In this document: positions 43,392-51,571 of the stretch, in pieces | Layout of the letters: every line of letters starts with the position of its first letter | Position numbering within the stretch: the stretch's first letter is position 1 | Origin: Apoda limacodes | Lineage: Eukaryota > Arthropoda > Insecta > Lepidoptera > Limacodidae | NCBI GenBank assembly: GCA_946406115.1 | Contig: OX291562.1 | Span: 1,766,001-1,830,000, forward strand | Length of the DNA: 64,000 nt | Direction: 5' to 3' | The notes under the pieces: generated by a model | What the model was told of the DNA's origin: nothing | Databases searched by the model: none | Seen by the model: the letters and a program-made list of their open reading frames with translations, nothing else | Program-made: the position numbers and the translations under genes

Positions 43392-46340
43392 TTATAAATT
43401 CAAGTTGAGATAGTGGATTTTAACCAGTTTTTTAAAAGTGTCAGCGGATTGTGAGCGCCTGATAGATAAAGGTAGCGAGTTCCATAATTTTATTGCACAA
43501 ACATTAAACGATAAACTATAAAAATTGGTACTATGACTGGGTATTTTTAATATGAGGCTAGTAGAGGAGCGGAGAGTTAGAGTAGAAGAGCTAATAAACT
43601 GAAATCGCTCCTTTAGGTAGATTGGGGTTGATGGATTGAATAGCACGTTGTATAAAAGACTCAAAACATGAGCATTCCGGCGAAAGCGGATTGGGAGCCA
43701 CTTGAGTTCAGTGCGAAATTTAGAAATGTGGTCATATTTGCGGAGTCCAAATATAAACCGAATACAAAGATTTTGAAGCCTCTCAAGTTTATCAAGTTGC
43801 TCCTCTGTAAGATTTGTACAGCAAGCGTCAGCATAATCGAGGACAGGAAGAAGCAAAGATTGTGCAAGCAAAATTTTAGTGGGAACCGGTAGAAGATTAC
43901 GTAGACGTCGTAGGAAACCAACTGAGGCAAACATTTTTCGGCTAATTTCTTTTACTTGTGGAATCCAAGTAAAATTATTGTCTAATAAGACTCCAAGATT
44001 TTTAACTGTGTCGCTGTATGAAATTGGCATTCCATTAATTTCAATTTGTGGCAAGTAATTCCAGTTAACCCTGGACGTAAGTTTTGGACTACCAATAATT
44101 ATGGCTTGTGATTTTAAAGGATTAATTCTAAGACCATAATACTCGCACCATTCCACAATATTTTCAAGGTCAGTATTTAATGACTTGATAACATTGTTAA
44201 GATGGTCAACAGGTCCACTTGCATAAATTTGAAGATCGTCTGCATAGAGGTGGTAGGGAGAAGAAATCTTTAGAGTGATTGTATTAATGAAAAGTGCAAA
44301 TAGGAGCGGGGACAACACACCACCTTGTGGTACGCCGGCAGTAATGTTGCACCAGTCAGAAAAGGAATTATCAAATTGGATGCGCTGGCGGCGGCCGCAC
44401 AAGTAACTACGAAACCAGTCAATTACTGTTGGAGATATGTTAAGAGAGTGTAGAATGCCCAACAAGATATCAAAGTCTACTGAATTAAAAGCATTGCTAA
44501 AATCTAAGAGTGAAAGAACTGTAACTTGTTTGGTATCCATACTTAAGCGAATATCATCAGTAACCTTAGCAAGTGTTGTAACCGTACTATGCCCAGGACG
44601 AAATCCTGATTGTAAGGAATTCAGCAAATTATTTTTGGTCAGAAAAAGGTTAAGCTGCTGATTTACCAACCGTTCGAGAACTTTGGAGAGAAATGGTAAT
44701 ATCGAAATTGGACGGAAATCAGAAACAGCAGATGTAATAAGTTTCTTGGGCAATGGTATGACGTGTGCATTTTTCCAAGCATTGGGAAAAATACCTGAGG
44801 TAATGGAAGAATTGAGGATATGAGTGATAATAGGAGTAATCAGGTCAAGGATAGGTACAATCATAGTACGGCTAATGCAATCGCTACCAACAGCACTGGA
44901 TGATATAGCCAAAACACACTTCCTAACATCACAATCAGTAAATTGATGAAAAGTAAAAGGAGAGAAGTCAGGAGTTGGATTTGAAGAAAGATTATTAAGC
45001 GTGCTAGCTTTTTTACTGCTATCAAAAGCAGCTACAGAAGTAAAATGTTGATTGAGTTCATTTAAGTTTAAATAATTAGCTGAGGATGATGACTGTGTTT
45101 TGCCAACTCCTAGTGACTTAAGAAACTTCCAGATTTTAGCTGGATCCCCGTTTTCAACGGAACTATAGATATGGCGTCGTTGTGCGTCCCTACACACCGT
45201 ACTACAGCGATTTCGAAGACGTTTATATTTAGCAAGATTCTCCTCTGTGGGCTCTCTTTTGAATTTTGCTTTAGCATTATTACGTTTTTTTTGAAGCACT
45301 CTAATTTCTTCACTAAGCCATGGTGCAGGAAAATGTTTTACACGCAATAATCTGACAGGTGCATGGATGTCATACAGTTGAGTCAAAAGCGAGTTAAACA
45401 CTAACACTTTTTCATCAACTGAGTTAGCGTTAACTACTACCGACCAATCAGTGTTGGCAACGTCTTTACGTAATTGCTCCAAGTTCATTCCTCTAAAATT
45501 ACGCTGCGAGAGCAGTCTCGATTTACTTTTTTTGGGATGAATTTTATATGATAGGTAAATAAGGTCATGGTAGGAGAACGCATCAGCGGAAAATTGGCCA
45601 TGAGCAGAGGCATGATCCTGCGAAGAGACAATTATGAGATCTAGGAGAGAAGGAGAACAATTGGGGAAGTAATGTGTAGCGTTAAGAGGGAGAATATTGA
45701 GATTACAGGATTCTACTATTGATTGAAGTAGGTTAGCACGGTAGTCCTTCTTTAGAAGACATGTATTGAAGTCTCCCATTATAATAGTATGACTATAAAT
45801 GGGTGTAAATGTCTCAAGGAGCGATTCGAATGCGGAAAAATAATTAATTTGAAGTGAAGGATTGTAATACACGCCAAGAAGAATTTTATTATTAGCAAGA
45901 GTTATCTCAATAAGAATATGTTCGGCACCAGCAGCTGGTTGAGATGACATGTTGAGTACTGAAAAGGGAATATCGGACCGAAGATATATGGCAACCCCAC
46001 CTCCGCCACGACCAATTCGGTCATTACGAATAATTTGGAATCCTGGTAAAGAGTACGAAGTAGAAGGTAGGGAAGGTTTTAGCCAGGATTCAGAGACAAG
46101 AATGGCATGTATACTAGTATTACTAAAAGACGCAAGCATGTCAGGATAATGAGCCGGAATGCTTTGAGCATTTATGTGAACAATGTTAAGATTTTTCAGA
46201 AAACCTGAGAAACAAGAATTAAGGGATGAACAAAGGGAATCAGGTAAACTTAGAAAGCTATCGTTACTATTCAATTCATCAGAAGAAAAAGAGAGAAAGT
46301 GATCTTGCTTACTGTGGTTATCATTTTCACTTGAAGTCAT
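43392..46340 (-). CDS. LINE ORF2: endonuclease-reverse transcriptase
   Basis: 982 residues from the Met at 46340; an in-frame upstream Met at 46454 would add a hydrophobic, TA-repeat-encoded leader and is less likely. The AP endonuclease spans about residues 50-265: INAQS with N58, SESW with E84, MGDFN at 188-192, SPSLLDLI at 229-236 and YHD with H258. Reverse transcriptase follows: SDFRPISILPFLSKVLERLV, QSGFRPGHST, LLDFSNAFNSVD with D613, AGVPQGGVLSPLLF from 668, and YADD at 699-702. The C-terminus (ADACCTNLTEEQLDKLERLQ, KLWNSLP) is typical of CR1/Jockey LINEs. The expected catalytic residues I looked for are present. It performs target-primed reverse transcription in the nucleus. Confidence 0.93.
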   Translation of the reverse strand: MTSSENDNHSKQDHFLSFSSDELNSNDSFLSLPDSLCSSLNSCFSGFLKNLNIVHINAQSIPAHYPDMLASFSNTSIHAILVSESWLKPSLPSTSYSLPGFQIIRNDRIGRGGGGVAIYLRSDIPFSVLNMSSQPAAGAEHILIEITLANNKILLGVYYNPSLQINYFSAFESLLETFTPIYSHTIIMGDFNTCLLKKDYRANLLQSIVESCNLNILPLNATHYFPNCSPSLLDLIIVSSQDHASAHGQFSADAFSYHDLIYLSYKIHPKKSKSRLLSQRNFRGMNLEQLRKDVANTDWSVVVNANSVDEKVLVFNSLLTQLYDIHAPVRLLRVKHFPAPWLSEEIRVLQKKRNNAKAKFKREPTEENLAKYKRLRNRCSTVCRDAQRRHIYSSVENGDPAKIWKFLKSLGVGKTQSSSSANYLNLNELNQHFTSVAAFDSSKKASTLNNLSSNPTPDFSPFTFHQFTDCDVRKCVLAISSSAVGSDCISRTMIVPILDLITPIITHILNSSITSGIFPNAWKNAHVIPLPKKLITSAVSDFRPISILPFLSKVLERLVNQQLNLFLTKNNLLNSLQSGFRPGHSTVTTLAKVTDDIRLSMDTKQVTVLSLLDFSNAFNSVDFDILLGILHSLNISPTVIDWFRSYLCGRRQRIQFDNSFSDWCNITAGVPQGGVLSPLLFALFINTITLKISSPYHLYADDLQIYASGPVDHLNNVIKSLNTDLENIVEWCEYYGLRINPLKSQAIIIGSPKLTSRVNWNYLPQIEINGMPISYSDTVKNLGVLLDNNFTWIPQVKEISRKMFASVGFLRRLRNLLPVPTKILLAQSLLLPVLDYADACCTNLTEEQLDKLERLQNLCIRFIFGLRKYDHISKFRTELKWLPIRFRRNAHVLSLLYNVLFNPSTPIYLKERFQFISSSTLTLRSSTSLILKIPSHSTNFYSLSFNVCAIKLWNSLPLSIRRSQSADTFKKLVKIHYLNLNL

Positions 46341-47274
46341 AAATATTAATATAGATATAAATAAAATATATATATATATATATAGGCTATATATAAATTC
46401 AAATATCAAACAACGGTACCTGCCAGCAGCACTTCTTATACAAAACAGAATCAAGAGATTAACACACTAAATTATAAAACCAAACCTAAATATAAATTCA
46501 TTTTTATAAAACATAAAGTGCTCTGGCTTCAACTAATTAGCAACCCTTGTGTGGTAACCAGAACCAACAAAATTATTTTGACAGAAAAACTATTATATCA
46601 TAAAAATAACAACTTAAAGCTAAGTAGGTATTATTTCCAAAATATCTTAAATTAAAATATAAATACAGACTACAAAGTTGAATCATGGTACTGAATATTC
46701 GGTTTGATAATAAAATCAAAGGCAAAAATAACAATTTTGTAGTAGTTAGTTTTTGAACGCAGTCAACTATAATGTGCGTTCTATACTACACTAATCTGTT
46801 TTATTTTATTCAGATAGAGAGAGAGAAAAAAAAAAAAAATATTATTTCTTTACACATAAAGATTAAACAATAAATAACAAATAAACAACAAAACTTAAGT
46901 TGCAGACAGATTAATAACCAAAACAAAACCAAAAATAATTATGAATAAAGTTAAACAACAAAATATAAGCAATAGATATTCATTGTTATCTGCAATGTAT
47001 TACATCCGTCACGCATAAATTAATCGCAACAAGTTAGGCAGCATGATATAAGACCTTAGCCTGACCTTAGAAACAAAACAAAAGATACATGAAGTCAAAC
47101 CAAGAACAACTACAAACAAATCTAACCTCAAATTTTTGAACAAATTTTTTCTACTGTATAAATGTGGTGTGACTAATAAAGTTAAGAAAGGAAGATGAGG
47201 GTAGATATATTTTACAAGCGATTACTATTCACTCGAAGGTTTTAACAACACTGCGGAGCGTACAGCAAAAAGAA
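46341..47274 (-). other. Inter-ORF spacer of the CR1-like LINE
   Basis: 934 bp of AT-rich sequence between ORF1 and ORF2. Plus-strand (TA)n is at about 46362-46385 and GAGAGAGAGA with A13 at about 46818-46838. It has no frame of note on the minus strand. Adjacent LINE ORFs usually overlap or lie close, so this gap is long. Confidence 0.7.
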
Positions 47275-48018
47275 CTATTTTTTGACACGCTTAGATCTGG
47301 AATTTTTGTCTTCAACAGCTTTAACCGCAATTAACGACTGTTTATTTGGTTCGTTTGCTGTCGAAGAAGAAGGAATACGCTTTAAATCGGCCATAGTTTG
47401 GATTTGGTGTCGCTTTCCATCGGCTCCAATCACAACGATAATGCCGCCTTTGGTCCAGCATTTAGTAACACCAAAGCGCTCACGTGCAGCTAAAAAAGTC
47501 GTATGTCGAACTTTGGTCAAGAATTCGGAAAATGTGACACCTGAACCTTTAAGAGATGTCTTCGCAAACCATATTTTGTCTCTCACACTCACTTCTTTAA
47601 ACTTAACCACGATTGGCCTAGATTTATTTACGTCACGACCCATCCGATGACATCGGCTAATACACTCTGATGAAAAATTCGCAAAATCTTCACCAAGCTT
47701 GTCTTTAAAAATCTTTACACAAACTGCTGCGCTGTCTTCATGCTTAGCTTCTGAAATGCCGTGAACAAGCAGAAACTTCCGACGACTATGCATCTCTTGT
47801 CTATCCAGCTCATAGGCCAACAACTCGACTTGTTGCTGCAGGCTACTCAGTGCAGTAGTGATAAAACTTTTGAAGACTTCAAATTCTGCTGCAATATCTG
47901 AGGATGAAGTGGAGGTAGCCTGAGGAGTGGATTTACTCTTAAGGTCCATTTGAAACTCAGCCATGCGGGTGTTAAAAACATCAGCTAAGTCTGTGACAGT
48001 TTGCCTCAGTGAATCCAT
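47275..48018 (-). CDS. LINE ORF1: nucleic-acid-binding protein
   Basis: 247 residues. An N-terminal Ser/Thr-rich segment (about 28-41) precedes a probable coiled coil (about 42-78, FEVFKSFITTALSSLQQQVE). An RRM-like domain follows (about 80-165), starting RRKFLLVHGISEAKHEDSAA and containing RPIVVKFKEVSVRDKIWFAK. The basic C-terminal domain (about 166-247) includes LTKVRHTTFLAARERFGVTK and a lysine-rich end. This resembles L1-type ORF1 proteins, which trimerise through the coiled coil and chaperone the element RNA. There are no CCHC knuckles, unlike J1 and J3. Open throughout; single clear start. Confidence 0.88.
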   Translation of the reverse strand: MDSLRQTVTDLADVFNTRMAEFQMDLKSKSTPQATSTSSSDIAAEFEVFKSFITTALSSLQQQVELLAYELDRQEMHSRRKFLLVHGISEAKHEDSAAVCVKIFKDKLGEDFANFSSECISRCHRMGRDVNKSRPIVVKFKEVSVRDKIWFAKTSLKGSGVTFSEFLTKVRHTTFLAARERFGVTKCWTKGGIIVVIGADGKRHQIQTMADLKRIPSSSTANEPNKQSLIAVKAVEDKNSRSKRVKK

Positions 48019-48204
48019 AATAGAAGGTTATAAGTGCAAAATTAAGGAAATTTACTGCTAACAGGTACCACTAATTATTTCTGAATATATTCATGTACTT
48101 TCCTGCTAATAAATTATTGAAATACTATTTTTAATTATTTTTATAATGTTAGAAAACAAAAAGTCAACTATACAGTAAGGCACCTACCCTCCAGTGTATT
48201 TATC

Positions 48205-48249
48205 CTTTATGTAACTTCACTCTCATTTTTTGGTCTAAATTGACCGGAC
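48205..48249. repeat. Right arm of the palindromic element, outer end
   Basis: CTTTATGTAACTTC and GTCTAAATTGACCGGAC complete the mirror of the left arm after the LINE. A short unmatched stretch (ACTCTCATTTTTTG) lies between them where the left arm has GAAT. The TA duplication follows at 48250-48251. Confidence 0.82.
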
Positions 48250-48251
48250 TA

Positions 48252-48385
48252 TAGGTTAGGTCCTGGAATAGTATATAGGCTACTTTTTATCCCGAAAAAT
48301 TCAAAATTTTCCGCGGGAATAACTATAACAGAGTTGAACGATTTATAGCTACACCTATAGCTTGCTATAGCAAACTTCATTAATA
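48252..48385 (-). repeat. Family C repeat, 5' half (interrupted)
   Basis: TAGGTTAGGTCCTGG, TAGGCTACTTTTTATCCCGA, CCGCGGGAATAACTATAACA and TATAGCTTGCTATAGCAAAC continue family C on the minus strand from 41926. This confirms that the palindromic element inserted within it. Confidence 0.7.
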
Positions 48386-48439
48386 TAATTGTCCACAATG
48401 CTGTGTTAGGGCCTCTGTTCTCCTTTCATTACGGGGATC

Positions 48440-49410
48440 CCACCTCTATACCAATAAACCCCATAAATTTTCTATTAGGTTAAGATCAGGCGATTTGGCT
48501 GGCCATGAAATTTTTGTAATTACTGGGTGATCATCGAACCAGGTATTTGTTATCCTTGCAGTGAGTATCCTACAATTATCTTGAAGAAGTTGTTGTTGTG
48601 GATACACAATCCGCAAACTGGGAAGCATGCTCTCCTACAATATCGTAACATACATAGTTAACAGCATTTGCTCTCAGATGTAGGTGAACAAGTTCGCCTT
48701 CGCCGTCACAACTCATCCAGCCCCACAAGCTAATGCCGATTCGGCCCGACTCTTTGTTACGAATTACTTTTTTTCTTCATAACGTGTACGATTATACCGC
48801 CATTGATTTAATCGACCATGAGCTAAATTAAGTCAAGTTAAATCGACCATTTAAAAGGTCAACATCTGTAAAAATAGTAGACAACCAGTCAAAATTCAGA
48901 TATTGCCTGGCAACAACAAACAACACGGGCAGTTTTCTAAGTTGTGGTTAGATCAACTTTTTAGGCAGACTGTCTGTGATGAACACTCATGGCATAGAGA
49001 TGATTTCTATTCGTCCAAGCATGCACGTCATACCTCTCTGCATAATACCTTGTCGGTATAAACTCATCTGTTTCATAGGCTCGTAGCATTTCCATGCGCT
49101 GCTCATTTGTTAAAGCCGGCTGGACACTATTTCCTCGGCGAAGATTTATCACGTTGCCTTCTTCCGCATACCTTCTGACCCATAAACTTGCTGTATTGCG
49201 CTAAATTAAATAAGTTAAATTATTATCAAAGTCGACGCTATAAAATTTAAGATTGCTTCGCTTGTAATATGATGTTGAAGTAACCGATATAAATAACTCT
49301 CTTGATATAGAACTAGTACTTCGCCCTTCTTGATGAAGAGATATTATTCTATGGCGATCATCATTTGAAATTGCAGGAGGAATTTCTTTTATTTGAATTC
49401 CCAAAGCGCA
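48440..49410 (-). pseudogene. Tc1/mariner transposase, degenerate
   Basis: Reading downward from 49410, an N-terminal HTH (IPPAISNDDRHRIISLHQEG, RSTSSISREL) is followed by NLRRGNSVQPALTNEQRMEM (second HTH region). Middle DDE-fold sequence (LWGWMSCDGEGELVHLHLRA) comes next, then QDNCRILTARITNTWF with the second Asp and ISWPAKSPDLNLIENLWGLL with the final acidic position. Frames change at least three times. No terminal inverted repeats were identified. The domain order fits a single Tc1-like transposase of about 330 residues. It lies downstream of the family C repeat and is more decayed than the LINE beside it. Confidence 0.82.
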
Positions 49411-49611
49411 GCGTTTTTTAACGAAAAATTACTTTTTTTTTTAAAATCACAAACTCATAAAATATTTTCGTTAATCGAATGGAACTTCTATTTTGACCTG
49501 CATAAAATTATTCGATATCTCTAAAGCATTTACTGTCTCGTCATATTCCGATGTTTTTCGTGACAATACAGATAACTTAAGATGACGATCAACCTGCTTC
49601 CTTTTCCGCGA

Positions 49612-49665
49612 CTGTACATAGGTCCTGCAACACTGCTACTGTACATAGGTCCTGCAACACTGCTA
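49612..49665. repeat. 27-bp direct tandem duplication
   Basis: CTGTACATAGGTCCTGCAAC plus ACTGCTA occurs twice, back to back, without a mismatch. This indicates a recent replication-slippage event. Confidence 0.92.
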
Positions 49666-49949
49666 CTGAAACAGTGTATCATTTGGACTGAGGTGGCTTA
49701 AATGTTTATCTTAGATTATAATTACCTAATTTAAAGTAAGTGTTATAGTTAAAATTAAAGACCAGCTCTTGACGAACTTCATATATGAAGTAAGTCATAT
49801 TTTATCCCAAATTCGTTGACGCCCACGATCTGCTTAGTTTCTTTTTAAATAATAAATTCCATAAGCCGAATTATAAAAACAGATCCCTTAGTTATATAGA
49901 AACGTCTATCCGTACGACATAGCTAATAATTCCGCCGTCTTTCTATCGA

Positions 49950-50150
49950 TCGAGTACTCAACAGAGCGAAGCAGTACCTTACCTCGGGCCAAAGTTGCTG
50001 CTTTACAAGTCGCAAGTCCGGCCACATATGGAATACTGCTGTCATCTCTGGGCAGGTGCACCTGGATACCAACTAGTTCCTAAACACTCGGGTTAGCGAC
50101 GAGCTAAGAGAATTTTCGACGGCCCCAAACTCACAAGCCTTACCCTAAAA
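49950..50150 (+). mobile_element. LINE family A scrap (A6), sense strand
   Basis: CTCAACAGAGCGAAGCAGTA, TTGCTGCTTTACAAGTCGCA and CATATGGAATACTGCTGTCA match the C-terminal ORF2 region of family A, here in the plus orientation. It is the only clear sense copy of this family in the window. Frames are broken. Confidence 0.65.
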
Positions 50151-50238
50151 AAATAAGCAAGCTATTTTAAGTGGGACTTATTCCCTGGTTACTCGCACTG
50201 TGGAAGTTACAACTGATACGTCGGCGTACGATTTGCTC

Positions 50239-50334
50239 GTGCGAGCTGCTACAATGCAAGTACTCGCACCGTGCGAGCTACTAAAGTGCAGCTACTCTCG
50301 CCGTACGAGCTACTACAGTGCAGCTACTCGCACC
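50239..50334. repeat. 32-bp tandem repeat with internal palindromes
   Basis: Three units begin GTGCGAGCT, GTGCGAGCT and GTACGAGCT at 50239, 50271 and 50303, with a partial GTGTGA at 50335. Each unit opens with GTGCGAG and closes with CTCGCAC-like sequence, so each is an interrupted palindrome. Non-coding. Confidence 0.85.
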
Positions 50335-50412
50335 GTGTGACTACGTTATGCGAGTAACAGTAACTGTCAAATGCGGGTTGGTCAGTTTGCTGACATTCTG
50401 GTACTGAACTAA

Positions 50413-50672
50413 ACCTGACTCAAAATCTATTTGCAATTCGGGTAAACAAAAATGACCTTGACGCGCGTCTTTCGCTTTGTTAGTCTACGTATAATATGTC
50501 TCATAGTAAATTCGGAATTTTGTAGATTTTATATTTAATCAGTGTCGTGATTTGAGAATGTGACAATAAAGTCATGTATTTTATTGATTTATGATTAAAT
50601 TACCAGAAAAAGTGAACATTGAGTAAAGTTAGGTTATGTTTACAAGATTTGCAAATAGATTTTGAGTCAGGT
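50413..50672. mobile_element. MITE M2 with 24-bp terminal inverted repeats
   Basis: The left end (ACCTGACTCAAAATCTATTT followed by GCAA) and the right end (50649-50672) are exact reverse complements over 24 bp. The 260-bp element is AT-rich with no coding frame. Flanks read CTGAACTAA and ATACGATAG, which leaves the target duplication undetermined. A non-autonomous DNA transposon. Confidence 0.85.
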
Positions 50673-50904
50673 ATACGATAGTTTTTGTTTTTTCTCGCCA
50701 CTAGCCTACCTCCATCCCACCACCTCACCAAACGTGACTAGGCCGCTAACTCGCACTATTTTACTGTAATAAATAGTAAAAACTATGATCTGGTGTATAT
50801 TTTGATATCATTGGACGAAACATTTTCTCACAACTAATTGTAAGTACTTAAGTACTTACACACTTAATGCAGTCTCTCGAGAGTAGGTACCTATCTAAAA
50901 AAGG

Positions 50905-51571
50905 GGTAAAAAACGGGACCCTAATACTAAGACTCCGCTGTCCGTCCGTCGTCCGTCTGTCACCAGGCTGTATCTCATGAACCGTGATAGTTAGACAGTC
51001 GAAATTTTCACAGAAGATGTACTTCTGTTGCCGCCAGGGGCGGATACAGCGGGATCCCCCCCTAAGGACGGCCGAGGATTTAATGAATTGTTACATTTTT
51101 TAAATATATAACTTTTATTACTTATAAATTACATATAGAAAATACTTGGGGTTACTTGGGTTTGTATATTTAATTATTCAAAAACTGCACGACCTGGGTC
51201 GATTGGTTAACTTACATTCCCAGATTCAAAGTTCAAAAAATACCTTCAGATCTTATGATCGCCCCCCCAAAACTTTTGTTCTGGATCCGCCCTTGGTTGC
51301 CGCTATAACAACAAAAACTAAAAAATAAATATTAAAGGGGGCTCCCATACAACAAACGTAATTTTTTTTCAATATTGATAAAGGCAACAGGTAGACGCTT
51401 GAAATATTTACAAAATATTTAGTTATAAAGACTTTAAAAATAAATAATTAAATTAAATAAAACAAATATTTAAGGGGGGCTCCCACACAACAAACGTGAT
51501 CTTTTTGCCGTTTTCATAGATTTTATAGATAATGGTACTTTGTGCGCGAGTCCGACTTATTTTTAATTCGC
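50905..51571 (-). repeat. Dispersed repeat family P, interrupted copy
   Basis: On the minus strand this is a nearly full family P copy. At the left lie GGGACCCTAATACTAAGACT, GTCTGTCACCAGGCTGTATC and TGTTGCCGC. The body is split by the hAT-like MITE at 51035-51295 and resumes with GCTATAACAACAAAAACT. The AAATATTTAAGGGGGGCTCC block occurs twice (about 51330 and 51470). It closes with GCGCGAGTCCGACTT at about 51556-51570. Confidence 0.75.
51035..51295. mobile_element. hAT-like MITE with 8-bp target duplication
   Basis: The 261-bp element begins CAGGGGCGGATACAG and ends CTGGATCCGCCCTTG, so its inverted ends read CA(G/A)GGGCGGAT. GTTGCCGC is duplicated exactly on both sides (51027-51034, 51296-51303). 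An 8-bp duplication with CAGGG-type termini is the hallmark of the hAT superfamily. The interior has no transposase, so it is non-autonomous. It sits inside a family P repeat whose uninterrupted form, GTTGCCGCTATAAC, confirms the insertion. Confidence 0.92.

Larger units (their letters stand above)
43015..48204 (-). mobile_element. Full-length CR1-like LINE with intact ORFs
   Basis: Antisense non-LTR retrotransposon of about 5.2 kb. The 5' end lies at 48204 (minus-strand GGATAAATACACTGGAGGG), then ORF1 (48018-47275), a 934-bp spacer, ORF2 (46340-43392), a 3' UTR and a (TATTC)n tail at 43015-43033. CTTT is duplicated at both ends (43011-43014, 48205-48208). A microsatellite tail and a single-subunit endonuclease/polymerase ORF2 point to the CR1 side of the Jockey superfamily; the exact clade is uncertain. 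Both ORFs are free of stops, unlike all other LINEs in the window, so it is probably young. Confidence 0.92.

Noticed and set aside
46341..46454. Upstream in-frame Met extending LINE ORF2 by 38 residues with a hydrophobic leader.
   Set aside because: The extension is encoded largely by a TA microsatellite and is unlike LINE ORF2 starts; the Met at 46340 is preferred.
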